Part shown: positions 27,090-36,223 of the stretch, piece by piece
How the letters are laid out: each line of letters begins with the position of its first letter
Position numbering within the stretch: position 1 is the stretch's first letter
NCBI GenBank assembly: GCA_902399975.1
Contig: CABOHA010000001.1
Span: 645,397 to 709,396 of the forward strand
Reading direction: 5' to 3'
Length of the DNA: 64,000 nt
Origin: Coriobacteriaceae bacterium
GTDB lineage: Bacteria > Actinomycetota > Coriobacteriia > Coriobacteriales > Coriobacteriaceae
Program-made: the position numbers and the translations under genes
The notes under the pieces: model-generated
The model's database searches: none
What the model was told of the DNA's origin: nothing
Seen by the model: the letters and a program-made list of their open reading frames with translations, nothing else

Positions 27090-28691
27090 CTACGACGCGA
27101 GCGTGGCGATGACGGCTTCGTCGCCGGCGTATATTAGGGTGTTGCCATCGGGGATGATCGTCTGGCCTTCGCGCTTGAGCATCACCACAATAAACGGATG
27201 CTTGCCTTGCGGCACATCGCGCAGGCGCTGGCCGGCCAGGTGACCGTGGGACGTCACGGTGACCTCGCGCAGCGTAACCTCGGCACGCTCTTCGAACGTT
27301 GGGGCGGCCATCACCAGCAGATCGCCTTCCTGGATCACGGTGTCGCCATTGGGCAGTACCGGGTGCGCCCCGTCGCGCAGCACCAGGACCACGAGCATGT
27401 CGGTGGCGCTGCCAATGTCCGCGAGCGAGCATCCGGCAAACGGATGTCCAGCGCCCACCTTGAGCTTTACAAACGACATGCCGTCCTCGTCGCGGTAGTC
27501 GTTAAAGGTGCGGCGTACGTCGCCGGTCGCATCGATCATATCGAGCTTCTTCGCCACCGCCGGCAGCAGCGAGCCCTGCACCACGATGCTCGACACGGCA
27601 ATCACAAACACCAGGTCAAATAGGTCGTGTCCGCCGGGAACGCCGGCCACCACGGCAAAGAGGCTAAAGACGACCGAAGCTGCTCCGCGCAGGCCCGCCC
27701 AGCTTATGAGCGCGACCTGGCGGGGGTTCGTCTTAAAGGGCGCCAGGAGCACGCCGACGGCGATGGGGCGGCTCACGAAGAGCATAAACGCCATGAGCGC
27801 CAGGCCAGGCAGCAGCATCTGCGGCAGGCGTGCGGGCGTTACGAGCAGGCCGAGTAAGAAGAAGATCGTCATCTCGGCCATCTCGGTGAGGGTGTCAAAG
27901 AAGTGCGCCAGCTCGACCTTGCCGGTGATGTCGCTCGCGCCCAGCACAATGCCGGCCAGGTACACGGCCAAAAATCCGTTGCCGCCCAGGTAGCTCGGCA
28001 GCGCGTAGGCGACGATGGCCACGGCGAACAAAAAGATGGTCTGCGCACCCTCGGCCGTTGCGTGTGCGCGTTCAATCAGGCGGCCCGCCGCCCAGCCGAT
28101 GGCGAGGCCCAGGCCCACGCCCAGGATGATCTGCTTGGTCAGCAGTGCGGGAATGTTAATGTCGCCGCCGGCCGCGAGTGTGGCGAGCACGGCGGTGAGC
28201 ATGTAGGCGACGGGGTCGTTGGAGCCCGATTCGACCTCGAGCAGCGAGTCAGTCCCGCCCCTCAGCGACAGGTTGTGCTCGCGCAGAACGCTAAAGACGC
28301 TCGCCGCGTCGGTGGATGCTACAACCGATCCCAGCAGCAGGCCGCCGATCCAGTCGAACCCCAGCGCGAAGTGGGCGAACACGCCGGTGATGCCGGCAGT
28401 GATGACGACGCCGAGCGTGCTCAGCAGCACCGCCGGCGCAGCGACGGGCTTGGCGCGGTCGATATTGGTGTTAAAGCCGCCGTAGAACATGATGAACAGC
28501 AGCGCCGTGCTGCAGACGGTTTCGGTGAGTGCGTAGTCGCTAAAGTCGATGTGCGCCGGGCCGTTGACGCCCAACAGCATGCCCAGCGCGATAAAAATGA
28601 GCAGGGTGGGGAAGGGGAGCTTTTTGCCGACGGGTTTGATGGTCAGGCACAAAATGATGACGAGGCCGATAAAGAGAAGGATCTGGTTCAT
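27090..28691 (-). CDS. CPA1-type potassium/proton antiporter (CvrA/NhaP2-like)
   Basis: A 533-residue protein. The first 390 residues form about 12 spans of the Na+/H+ exchanger family, with VVASTDAASVFSVL and ESGSNDPVAYML, which carry the ion-binding Asp residues. The C-terminal part holds TrkA-C-type domains (LKVGAGHPFAGCSLADI, then GDLLVMAAP) with a second small repeat. This is the layout of NhaP2/CvrA antiporters that export K+ or Na+ under ionic or osmotic stress. It is monocistronic. Confidence 0.9.
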   Translation of the reverse strand: MNQILLFIGLVIILCLTIKPVGKKLPFPTLLIFIALGMLLGVNGPAHIDFSDYALTETVCSTALLFIMFYGGFNTNIDRAKPVAAPAVLLSTLGVVITAGITGVFAHFALGFDWIGGLLLGSVVASTDAASVFSVLREHNLSLRGGTDSLLEVESGSNDPVAYMLTAVLATLAAGGDINIPALLTKQIILGVGLGLAIGWAAGRLIERAHATAEGAQTIFLFAVAIVAYALPSYLGGNGFLAVYLAGIVLGASDITGKVELAHFFDTLTEMAEMTIFFLLGLLVTPARLPQMLLPGLALMAFMLFVSRPIAVGVLLAPFKTNPRQVALISWAGLRGAASVVFSLFAVVAGVPGGHDLFDLVFVIAVSSIVVQGSLLPAVAKKLDMIDATGDVRRTFNDYRDEDGMSFVKLKVGAGHPFAGCSLADIGSATDMLVVLVLRDGAHPVLPNGDTVIQEGDLLVMAAPTFEERAEVTLREVTVTSHGHLAGQRLRDVPQGKHPFIVVMLKREGQTIIPDGNTLIYAGDEAVIATLAS

Positions 28692-28944
28692 GGATGGTGT
28701 CCGCTCCTGGGTGGTTGGCGTGGCACAGTCAGTTGTCTGCGGTTATTTGTACCCAAAGATGGTGGGTTTATGGGGTTGGATTGCGGGCGTGCGCGATATC
28801 GCCATAGACGGCTGCCGTCTTTGCCTCTGCTCGGAAACCCTTTCCAGCTTTATTGCAACGGAGTACAATGATTAACATTTAAGTTCAACTTGAAGTTTTA
28901 GTTGCGGCGCCGGGCTTCGGCCGCAATGCAAGGAGAGGCGTACC

Positions 28945-29784
28945 ATGGCGATCTATGTGACATCTGATGCTCACGGGCATGTGCGTGCGCTTGACGAGGC
29001 CCTGTCTAAGATCTCGTTGACGTCCGACGACACGCTGTACGTGCTGGGCGACATGATCGATCGCGGGCCCGATCCGGTCGGCGTTATTAAGCTCGTGCGC
29101 TCGCTGCCCAACGCCCGTGTGCTCAAGGGCAATCACGAGCAGATCATGCTCGATGCCATCATTGGCCAGGATCCGCTCGATGCCGAGACCTGGGATATCA
29201 ACGGTGGCTGGACGACGCGCGAGCAGCTTAACGACATGGAATTTGAGGCATACGAGGAGCTCGTGCGATGGATGGCCGCGCTGCCGCTCTACGCGGTGGC
29301 CGAGACCGAGGAGCGCCCGTATCTGCTGGTACATGCCGGAATCGAGATGAAGGCGGCGCGCGCGTTTTTGCTTGAGCATGGCGTCGATTGTGCCGATGGC
29401 GTCGGAGCGGTGGGTGCCGATCGCGAACTGCTGCAGCAGATGCTCGCGGTGCAGTCGTCCGATGACCTGCTGTGGATTCGTCACGGCTATTGGGATGCGC
29501 CGACCGGGCTGCTTTCTACCGAGGGTAAGGGCCCGGTCGTGGTGAGCGGTCACACGCCTACGGTATCGCTTGGGCGCTATTGCGAGGTCGGTGGTCTGGC
29601 GGGGCTCGATGAGGAATCGGGACGCGGGCAGATCGTGCGCCTGGGCGGCGAGGACACTGCCGGTGTGCCCGATCGCATCGACATCGACTGCGCCGCCGCC
29701 ACCGGATCCGAGTTCGGCCGCGTGGGCATCCTGCGGCTCGATGATGGGGCGGAGTTCTACGCGAATATTCGCCCCGGGGAATAA
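28945..29784 (+). CDS. Serine/threonine-type metallophosphatase (PrpA/ApaH-like)
   Basis: A 279-residue calcineurin-like phosphatase. SDAHGH (Asp8, His10), GDMIDRGPD, KGNHEQ, a later HAGIEM and SGHTPT form the complete PPP-family metal site. Homologues dephosphorylate proteins or cleave diadenosine polyphosphates; the choice is open. ATG 28945 follows AAGGAGAG. It stands alone between divergent and convergent neighbours. The 250 bases upstream show no recognisable element. Confidence 0.87.
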   Translation: MAIYVTSDAHGHVRALDEALSKISLTSDDTLYVLGDMIDRGPDPVGVIKLVRSLPNARVLKGNHEQIMLDAIIGQDPLDAETWDINGGWTTREQLNDMEFEAYEELVRWMAALPLYAVAETEERPYLLVHAGIEMKAARAFLLEHGVDCADGVGAVGADRELLQQMLAVQSSDDLLWIRHGYWDAPTGLLSTEGKGPVVVSGHTPTVSLGRYCEVGGLAGLDEESGRGQIVRLGGEDTAGVPDRIDIDCAAATGSEFGRVGILRLDDGAEFYANIRPGE

Positions 29785-29792
29785 CCTTGTTT

Positions 29793-29812
29793 CGCCGTTC
29801 TACCGAACGGCG
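29793..29812 (+). terminator. Hairpin after the metallophosphatase gene
   Basis: CGCCGTTC-TACC-GAACGGCG is a perfect 8-bp stem 9 bases after the stop. No T-tract follows, so termination is uncertain. Confidence 0.4.
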
Positions 29813-29979
29813 GTCACGTTGACGCTGCGCAGCCCCGAAGCACCCCATCTTGTCGCTCAAACCGTCGCTCGCGTACGGAAGTACGCGTCGCTCCTCTTTC
29901 GCGCCAACCTGGGGCACTTTGAGACTGCTCGCTGTCGGTGCCAAAACATCGACGTTTCTTTTCTTCAAATTGATTCGAA

Positions 29980-31554
29980 TTAGGCGCCGTACGGGTTGCG
30001 GTCGCGTTCTATGCGCTGGCGAATGTGGGCGTATTCGATAATCAGCAGCACCAGGAGTAGGGCCATGATGGCTAGGTAGCTCACCACGGCGCCCATCAGA
30101 CCCAGCAGGTTGATCAGGATCACCGGCAGCACTACGCTTACGGCGAAGCAGATCAGGTAGATTTTGGTGACGTCGCCGGCATGGCGCAGCACCGTGATGA
30201 TGGCGTAGAGAAAGTCGATGGCCGCGGTGACGCCGCCGGCGACAACCATCAGCAGTGCCAGCGTGCGGTAGCGCTCAAAATTGAGGCCGTACATGAAGCT
30301 CATGAGGGGAATACCGGGACCTGCCATAAATGCGGCGCACACGCTGGTGATGACCACGATCAGTGCCATAACGGCAACAATAATCAGGTCAAAGCGACGA
30401 CGCTTGCGAGGATTAGCCCAAATGCTCGACAAACGCAGGAGCTGCGGTTTATAGATAAATCCAATGCTCAACAAAATAGCCTGCGCCGGAAAGAACAGGG
30501 CATTAAAGTACAGCTGATACTTGTAGGCCAGCGTGCCTTCCATCACGAACTTGGGCATGCTCTCGATAAGGTTGAACAGGAACAGCGCGCCAAAAAGCGG
30601 GGCGCATTGGATAAACAGGTGACCGACCTCGCGCAGGCTCACGCGGCGCGATTTTTCGGTTTCGAGCAGGGCGAGCGGCGCGGTGACCAGAACGAGCGAG
30701 GCGATCGCGGTAACACCCATGGCCATGGCGGCGATGGGCATGCTGCGCGTGAGGAACAGTACCACGCTAAAGACCGCGATGACGCCGACGGATCGTAGCG
30801 TTTGGCTCATGCCGGCCAGGTAGAGTTTGTCGGCCTGCTGCAGGCGGCCCTCGTACACGTCGGCAATGCCGTCGATCACCTTATACAGGTAGACGCCCAG
30901 GCCGATTGTGGCCATCTGCGCATCGTAGCCGCGGGCGCTGCTGTATACCAGGCCGCATGCCAGCGCGAGCGCTCCGCAGATCCAGCGGTTGAGCTGGTAA
31001 GAGGCAAAGGACGTCTTTTCGTCGATGTCCGAGACCTGGAAATTGCGCACGCCGTAGTTGCACGCGATCATGATGAGCGTGCCGGTGACAAAGGCGATGG
31101 AGAACTTACCGGCTTCCTCGGCGCCCACGAGCTGCGTGGACACAATGGTGAGCAGGGGAAACGCGAAACCCCATACGGCGGTGCCCAGGGTATTCCAGAG
31201 ATAGTCGCGACGGGTGGCGTGATCTTCGTACTCGGCTTCTTGCGTGGAGAAGCCGCCGCCGTAGACGGCTCCGAGCAGGCGGTTCCACCAGGCATTGACC
31301 ATGCGGTGGATTGGGCCGGGTTGGCGATCGCGCTCACGGCGACGGCGTGTGGCCTGGCTGCTGTCGGGACCGCCGGCGTTACGCTGGCTTAGCTCTTGGA
31401 TTCGTGCGAGCTCCTCGGCGGTGTGCGATGCGGGGAACAGGCCGTTCTCGATGCGTCCGCCCTGTCCGTGCGCCCCGCCCGATACGGTGGGGTCGGTGAC
31501 GCCGCTGCGGCGGGCGATGGCGCGGCGGATGCTATCGAGGGGCGTGATGCTCAA
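29980..31554 (-). CDS. Polysaccharide flippase-like membrane protein (MATE/Wzx type)
   Basis: A 524-residue protein. The first 110 residues are soluble, Arg-rich and low in complexity. The rest forms about 12 hydrophobic spans like those of lipopolysaccharide/teichoic-acid flippases (DYLWNTLGTAVWGFAFPLL near the first span). Such proteins move lipid-linked sugars across the membrane. No glycosyltransferase genes adjoin it. The TTG/GTG-independent start MSITPLDSIRR is assigned from the reading frame and an AAAGGAAT site. The substrate is unknown. Confidence 0.75.
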   Translation of the reverse strand: MSITPLDSIRRAIARRSGVTDPTVSGGAHGQGGRIENGLFPASHTAEELARIQELSQRNAGGPDSSQATRRRRERDRQPGPIHRMVNAWWNRLLGAVYGGGFSTQEAEYEDHATRRDYLWNTLGTAVWGFAFPLLTIVSTQLVGAEEAGKFSIAFVTGTLIMIACNYGVRNFQVSDIDEKTSFASYQLNRWICGALALACGLVYSSARGYDAQMATIGLGVYLYKVIDGIADVYEGRLQQADKLYLAGMSQTLRSVGVIAVFSVVLFLTRSMPIAAMAMGVTAIASLVLVTAPLALLETEKSRRVSLREVGHLFIQCAPLFGALFLFNLIESMPKFVMEGTLAYKYQLYFNALFFPAQAILLSIGFIYKPQLLRLSSIWANPRKRRRFDLIIVAVMALIVVITSVCAAFMAGPGIPLMSFMYGLNFERYRTLALLMVVAGGVTAAIDFLYAIITVLRHAGDVTKIYLICFAVSVVLPVILINLLGLMGAVVSYLAIMALLLVLLIIEYAHIRQRIERDRNPYGA

Positions 31555-31657
31555 GACGATTCCTTTCTATTGCTGTGCTCTAGTATAGCCGCGGTGGTAT
31601 CGACTCGTGTTTTTGACCAGGTTGTTCATTGATTTCGGCGGCGCCATTCAGTAGTCG

Positions 31658-31795
31658 GCACTTAGGGACGTTCCTTATGTGCCGGCACTTTAGGAACGTC
31701 TCTAAGTGCTGGCATCCGGGGACACTCCTTGAATGTTGCCTGTTCAAGAGTGTCCCCAACGACTAGTCGTTTAAGAGCGTTCCCAATGACTAGGC
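31658..31795. repeat. GGGGAC-type composite repeat, block 2 (largest)
   Basis: Three palindromic modules stand in series. GCACTTAGGGACGTTCC pairs with its inverted copy ending CTAAGTGC around TGCCGGCA. GGGGACACTC...GAGTGTCCCC follows. Then CGACTAGTCG leads into GCGTTCCC and GACTAG. The modules are shared with blocks 1, 3 and 4. This block fills most of the non-coding 31555-31932 before pckA. The rest holds the flippase promoter (TATACT on the minus strand) and the pckA leader. Confidence 0.75.
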
Positions 31796-31932
31796 CGCTT
31801 GCGTGCGATTTTTGACCGTTGGGCGGGCTTGCCGCCCTTGCCGCAAAAACGTTTTTGCATATCGGGTACAACGGGCTTTACGTGAGTAAAGTGCGCGTCG
31901 TGTCCACGTGTCGCGTTTTTAAAGGAGGCCCC

Positions 31933-33603
31933 ATGCCTGGTGTTACCCCTGCAGATGTTTTGTCCAACTTTGGTATTACGCTGGTCGAAGATCCCGCCGA
32001 GAATCAGCCCCGTCTGCTGGTCGATCTACCCGCCGCGGAGCTCGTCGAGCACGCTATCCGCCGCGAAGAAGGCCGCATGGCATCCAACGGCGCGCTGGTG
32101 ATCGAGACGGGGGAGCGTACCGGCCGTTCCCCCAATGACCGCTTTATCGTCGACACCCCCGATGTCCACGACAAGATTGCCTGGGGCGCCGTCAACCGCC
32201 CGCTGTCCGTCGAGAGCTATGAGGCCATCAAGGCCGGCATCGTCGACTATCTCAACGAGCGCGACGTGTTCGTCACCCGTGGCATGGCAGGCGCCGACCG
32301 CAACCACACGCGTCGACTGCTCGTTGCCTGCGAGCGTGCCAGCCAGGCACTCTTTATTAAGCAGATGCTCGCCCGCCCGCTCGCCCGCGAAATCGCGCGC
32401 ACCGGCGAGCCCGACTTCTGCGTACTCGCAGCGCCCGGTTACCAGTGCGACCCTGCCATCAAGGGCCTCAACTCCAGCGCTGCCGTGGTCATCAACTTCC
32501 AGGAACGCGTGATTCTGGTCGCCGGCACCGGCTACTCCGGCGAGATCAAAAAGTCTATCTTCAGCGTTATGAATTATTTGCTGCCCGTCGAGGACGACGT
32601 GCTGCCCATGCACTGCTCGGCCAGCATGGATCCCGTCACGCACGAGACCGCCGTGTTCTTTGGCCTGTCCGGCACCGGCAAGACCACGCTTTCGGCCAAT
32701 CCCACGCGCCTGCTGATCGGCGACGACGAGCACGGCTGGTCTGACATGGGCATCTTTAACATCGAGGGTGGCTGCTACGCCAAATGCGAGGGCCTGGACG
32801 CCTTCCACGAGCCCGAGATCTTCAACGCTGTCCGCTTTGGCGCGATCTGCGAAAACGTGGTGCTCGACGAGAACCGCAAGCCCAACTACGACGACATCTC
32901 GATCACGCACAACACGCGCGTGGCATACCCTGTGGAGCACATTCCCAACGCGTGGACCAAGGGCATGGGCACCACTCCAAGCGTCGTGTTGTTCCTGACC
33001 TGCGACGCCTTTGGCGTGTTGCCGCCCATCTCACGCCTGACGGCCGATGCCGCCATGTACCACTTCGTGACGGGCTTTACGGCCAAGATCCCCGGCACCG
33101 AGGTCGGCGTCACCGAGCCCACGCCCACGTTCTCTTCGCTGTTTGGCGAGCCGTTTATGCCGCTCGACCCCATGGTCTATGCCAAGATGCTCGGTGAGCG
33201 CATCGCCGACGGCCGCACGCGTGTGTACCTGGTCAACACCGGCTGGATTGGCGGCGGCTACGGCGTGGGCCATCGCATCGAGCTTGCCTACACGCGCGCC
33301 CTGGTGGCCCGCGCCCTCGACGGTACCATCGAGGACAGCGAATTCGTGCATGACGATATCTTTAACGTCGACATTCCCACCACGTGCCACGGCGTGCCCG
33401 ACGGCATCCTGGTGCCGCGCCAGTACTGGCAGAGCACCGCGCGCTACGACGAGGCGGCGCACAACTTGGCCGTGATGTTCGAGGAGAACTTCGAGAAGAA
33501 GTACTCGCACCTGCCCGAGTCCGTGAAGGCCGCCGGTCCGCACGCTCAGGTGCACGCCGACGCCCGTCATCGCGGCCGCGGCCTGCTGGGACTCCGACAC
33601 TAG
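31933..33603 (+). CDS. pckA: Phosphoenolpyruvate carboxykinase (ATP)
   Basis: A 556-residue enzyme interconverting oxaloacetate and PEP with ATP. GERTGRSPNDRFIVD binds substrate, the P-loop GLSGTGKTTLS (about residues 244-254) binds ATP, and GDDEHGWSD contributes the metal site. In anaerobes it often runs toward oxaloacetate in succinate-forming fermentation. ATG 31933 follows AAAGGAGG. The C-terminal tail (ADARHRGRGLLG) is slightly longer than in E. coli (540 residues). Confidence 0.95.
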   Translation: MPGVTPADVLSNFGITLVEDPAENQPRLLVDLPAAELVEHAIRREEGRMASNGALVIETGERTGRSPNDRFIVDTPDVHDKIAWGAVNRPLSVESYEAIKAGIVDYLNERDVFVTRGMAGADRNHTRRLLVACERASQALFIKQMLARPLAREIARTGEPDFCVLAAPGYQCDPAIKGLNSSAAVVINFQERVILVAGTGYSGEIKKSIFSVMNYLLPVEDDVLPMHCSASMDPVTHETAVFFGLSGTGKTTLSANPTRLLIGDDEHGWSDMGIFNIEGGCYAKCEGLDAFHEPEIFNAVRFGAICENVVLDENRKPNYDDISITHNTRVAYPVEHIPNAWTKGMGTTPSVVLFLTCDAFGVLPPISRLTADAAMYHFVTGFTAKIPGTEVGVTEPTPTFSSLFGEPFMPLDPMVYAKMLGERIADGRTRVYLVNTGWIGGGYGVGHRIELAYTRALVARALDGTIEDSEFVHDDIFNVDIPTTCHGVPDGILVPRQYWQSTARYDEAAHNLAVMFEENFEKKYSHLPESVKAAGPHAQVHADARHRGRGLLGLRH

Positions 33604-33621
33604 CGTTGCTTCAGACCCAAA

Positions 33622-33656
33622 ACCACCATAAAGGGGACAGGCACCTTTGTGGTGGT
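33622..33656 (+). repeat. 35-bp palindromic repeat, copy 3
   Basis: Left arm ACCACCATAAAGG (one C to T change), core GGACAGGCA, right arm CCTTTGTGGTGGT. It lies 19 bases after the pckA stop and just before the promoter of the next gene. Confidence 0.9.
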
Positions 33657-33680
33657 TTTACTCGCGCGGATGACTCGGGT

Positions 33681-33787
33681 TACAATACGCCTGACATATT
33701 GCCCCCTTCTCCGGATGGGGGCAGCGTAAGCGCTCTTGTGGCGGCACCGTAGGGCTTTGAAGGTGGCCGCTGTAAGAGCGCTTTTTG
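33681..33787 (+). promoter_or_regulatory. Promoter and attenuator-like leader of the B3/B4-domain gene
   Basis: A TACAAT -10 (33681-33686) is followed by the hairpin GCCCCC...GGGGGC (33701-33722). A long stem comes next: AGCGCTCTTGTGGCGGC (33729-33745) pairs with GCCGCTGTAAGAGCGCT and is followed by TTTTTGTTT. The terminator-like stem sits after the promoter and before the start codon at 33828, so it could act as an attenuator or riboswitch expression platform. No known riboswitch consensus was recognised. It could instead simply end pckA readthrough. Confidence 0.5.
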
Positions 33788-33827
33788 TTTAGACGCTCGC
33801 GTGGGGCGAATCGTGAAGGGAGCACGT

Positions 33828-34547
33828 ATGAAGGGCTTTATTGCCGAGGATTCGTTTTGGGAGCTATTTCCGCAGGCGGCTGTCGGTGTTGTGGTCGTAA
33901 AGGGCATGAAGCCCGCGGCTCAGATTCCTCAAGAGGACGTTGATGCGATTGCCGCGTTGCTCGACCGCGCCAATATCGATGCGGAGCGTCACCTGACGAG
34001 TGATACCATCAGCGAGAATGCGCCGGTTAAGGCATGGCGCGAGGCATATCGCCTATTCAAGACCAAGAAGGGCGCGCGTTGCTCAATTGAGAACCTGCTC
34101 AAGCGCGTGCTCAAAGGCAAGCCGGTGGGCCACATTACGCCCGCGGTGGACATCTACAACACGGTGTCGCTGTCCTACGCGCTGCCCGTAGGCGGCGAGG
34201 ATTTGCACGCGATTGAGGGAGACCTTTGCCTGAAGGTGACCGACGGTGGCGATTCATTTCTGCCGCTTGGCGAGGAGACAGATGACCCGACGCTTCCCGG
34301 CGAGCTCGCCTACATCGATGATGCGGGCGCCGTATGCCGCTGCTGGAACTGGCGCGATGGCGTTCGAACGGCGTTGTCCGATGATTCGGCCGATGCTTTC
34401 CTGGCGATTGAGTGCGTGGAGCCCGAGCGGATGGGGGATTGCCAGGCCGCGATCGATCGCTTAGCCGAGCTGCTCGAGCGCTATCTGGGAGCGACGGTTG
34501 TCGTTAAAACGCTTGTGACCCGCGACAATCCTTGCGTGGGGCTGTAG
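33828..34547 (+). CDS. B3/B4 tRNA-binding-domain protein
   Basis: A 239-residue protein related to the B3/B4 (editing) domain of phenylalanyl-tRNA synthetase beta. The APVKAWREAYRLFKTKK, ENLLKRVLKGK and ITPAVDIYNTVSLSYALPVGGEDL segments are typical of stand-alone members. These may hydrolyse or bind mischarged tRNA or amino acids; activity here is not proven. ATG 33828 follows GAAGGGAGC, and the alternative start at 33801 has no such site. A leader with an attenuator-like stem precedes it. Confidence 0.8.
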   Translation: MKGFIAEDSFWELFPQAAVGVVVVKGMKPAAQIPQEDVDAIAALLDRANIDAERHLTSDTISENAPVKAWREAYRLFKTKKGARCSIENLLKRVLKGKPVGHITPAVDIYNTVSLSYALPVGGEDLHAIEGDLCLKVTDGGDSFLPLGEETDDPTLPGELAYIDDAGAVCRCWNWRDGVRTALSDDSADAFLAIECVEPERMGDCQAAIDRLAELLERYLGATVVVKTLVTRDNPCVGL

Positions 34548-34578
34548 CGAAGTCTGCGGATCAAACTCGATGCCCCAA

Positions 34579-34613
34579 ACCACCACAAAGGTGCCTGTCC
34601 CCTTTGTGGTGGT
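34579..34613 (-). repeat. 35-bp palindromic repeat, copy 4
   Basis: Perfect consensus arms with core TGCCTGTCC, 32 bases after the B3/B4-domain gene, and followed by TTTTTATG. With the flanking A and T runs it could also act as a terminator. Confidence 0.92.
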
Positions 34614-34720
34614 TTTTATGTTGATGGGTTAACAAATGGGATATTTGGGTACAGGTGTTACCTTGTGCGGCTAAGATGTTTACCCGTAAGCATTATGCAA
34701 GCGAAAGGCGGTCGTCTCCC

Positions 34721-35170
34721 ATGCAGCAGAACGACGAGACACGTTTCGAGGACTTTGTCGGACTGATCAGCGGGCTCTACAAGGAGATCCAGCGTATCAA
34801 GACGTCCGAAGGCGCAAGGCTGGGCCTCAAGGGCTCCGACGTTATGTGCCTGTACTATCTTGAGCGCAGCAAGGACGGCCTGACTGGCGCCGACCTCGCC
34901 CGCATGGCCGGCGTTACCCGTGCCGCCGTTTCGCGCACACTGGCACATCTGGAGGAGGGCGGCTACGTCGAGGTTGACGACCCGGGTGATGCGGCCGTCA
35001 AGTATCGTGCTCCGGTGCGCCTGACTGCCCTGGGCGGCGAGAGCATGAGCGAGGCCGATCGCATCATTCGCGAGGTGCTCGATACCACCGGCAAGGCCAT
35101 GGGCGTGGAGCAGCGCGAGCAGATGTATGCATCGCTGCGCACGATCCTCAACACCCTGCGCGAGATCTAG
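34721..35170 (+). CDS. MarR family transcriptional regulator
   Basis: A 149-residue winged-helix protein. The helix-turn-helix is LTGADLARMAGVTRAAVSRTLAHLEEGGYVEV (about residues 53-84), followed by a wing and a C-terminal dimerisation helix. ATG 34721 is the family-like start; AAAGGCGG lies 12 bases upstream, and an upstream in-frame start at 34655 adds unlike sequence. The DegV gene follows 119 bases later on the same strand and may be its target. Confidence 0.85.
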   Translation: MQQNDETRFEDFVGLISGLYKEIQRIKTSEGARLGLKGSDVMCLYYLERSKDGLTGADLARMAGVTRAAVSRTLAHLEEGGYVEVDDPGDAAVKYRAPVRLTALGGESMSEADRIIREVLDTTGKAMGVEQREQMYASLRTILNTLREI

Positions 35171-35289
35171 AGCCGCGCTGGCGCTAGCTTTCAGCCAAGA
35201 ACTGCATCGTCCCGTTTGAGCGCGTACGCCGTGCCGGGACATTGCTGTCAAAATTCCCTGCGCGAGACCTGCGCAAGAAAGGATTCGTT

Positions 35290-36144
35290 ATGTCCGTCCG
35301 CATTATTACCGATTCCGCAAGCGATATGTCGCCGGCGGAGCACCCCGCTCTGCGTGTTCTGCCGCTGTCCGTCACCTTTGGCACCGATGTGTATATGGAT
35401 GGCGTCGACATCGATCACCAGCGCTTTTACGAGATGCTTGTGGAGCGCGATGAGCTGCCCAAGACCGGTCAGGTCAACCCGTACGCCTTTTCGCAGGCGA
35501 TTGCCGAAGCGCGTGAGGCCGGCGATGAGGCCGTGATTATTACCGTGGGCGCCAAGCTCTCGGGCACCAACCAGAGTGCTCGTACGGCACTTGCCGAGGC
35601 GCCGGGCGGCGACATGTTCGTCGTGGACAGCAATAACGTGACCTTGGGCGAGCGCGTGCTGGTCGAGTATGCGCTGCGCCTGGTGGACGAGGGCCAGGGC
35701 GCGGCTCAGGTTGCGGCGGCTGTCGAGGCCGTGCGCGACCGCGTGGTCGTCATCGGCCTGCTCGAGACGTTGGAGTACCTGGTGCGCGGCGGTCGCCTGT
35801 CTGCTGCGGCCGGTGCCGTGGGTACGCTGCTCAACGTAAAGCCCGTGGTGGCTGCCGAGGACGGTCTGATCGTGCAGCTGGGCAAGGCGCGCGGTTCCAA
35901 GAACGGACGTAACCTGCTCAACCAGAAGGTCGAAAAGGCGGGCGGCATCGACTTTTCCATGCCGCTGGCGCTCGGCTATACGGGCCTTTCGGATGCGGTG
36001 CTCAAGAAGTATATCGAGGACAGCGCGGCACTGTGGGCTGGCCACACCGAGGGCGAACTGCCCGTTCACACCATCGGCGCCACCATCGGCACCCATGTAG
36101 GCCCCGGCGCCGTAGCCGTAGCCTTCTTCCAACCCGTTAACTAG
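35290..36144 (+). CDS. DegV family fatty-acid-binding protein
   Basis: A 284-residue complete DegV protein. VRIITDSASDMS at the start, TGQVNPYAF for the head-group loop, GAKLSGTNQSA (the usual SGT), LEYLVRGGRLSAAAGAVGTLLNVKPVV and the C-terminal GTHVGPGAVAV are all present. It should bind a fatty acid as a FakB-like carrier. Unlike the copy at the left edge it keeps the canonical SGT motif. The start follows AAAGGATT. Its stop is 14 bases from a 35-bp repeat. Confidence 0.92.
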   Translation: MSVRIITDSASDMSPAEHPALRVLPLSVTFGTDVYMDGVDIDHQRFYEMLVERDELPKTGQVNPYAFSQAIAEAREAGDEAVIITVGAKLSGTNQSARTALAEAPGGDMFVVDSNNVTLGERVLVEYALRLVDEGQGAAQVAAAVEAVRDRVVVIGLLETLEYLVRGGRLSAAAGAVGTLLNVKPVVAAEDGLIVQLGKARGSKNGRNLLNQKVEKAGGIDFSMPLALGYTGLSDAVLKKYIEDSAALWAGHTEGELPVHTIGATIGTHVGPGAVAVAFFQPVN

Positions 36145-36158
36145 CCCACCTGCCAAAA

Positions 36159-36193
36159 CCACCACAAAGGGGACAGGCACCTTTGTGGTGGTT
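36159..36193 (+). repeat. 35-bp palindromic repeat, copy 5
   Basis: Perfect consensus arms with core GGACAGGCA. It lies in the 79-base gap between the DegV and alkyltransferase genes, so the transcript linking them must carry its hairpin. Confidence 0.92.
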
Positions 36194-36223
36194 TATGCTA
36201 TTCCGGGTGGAAGGGAGCGAGCA

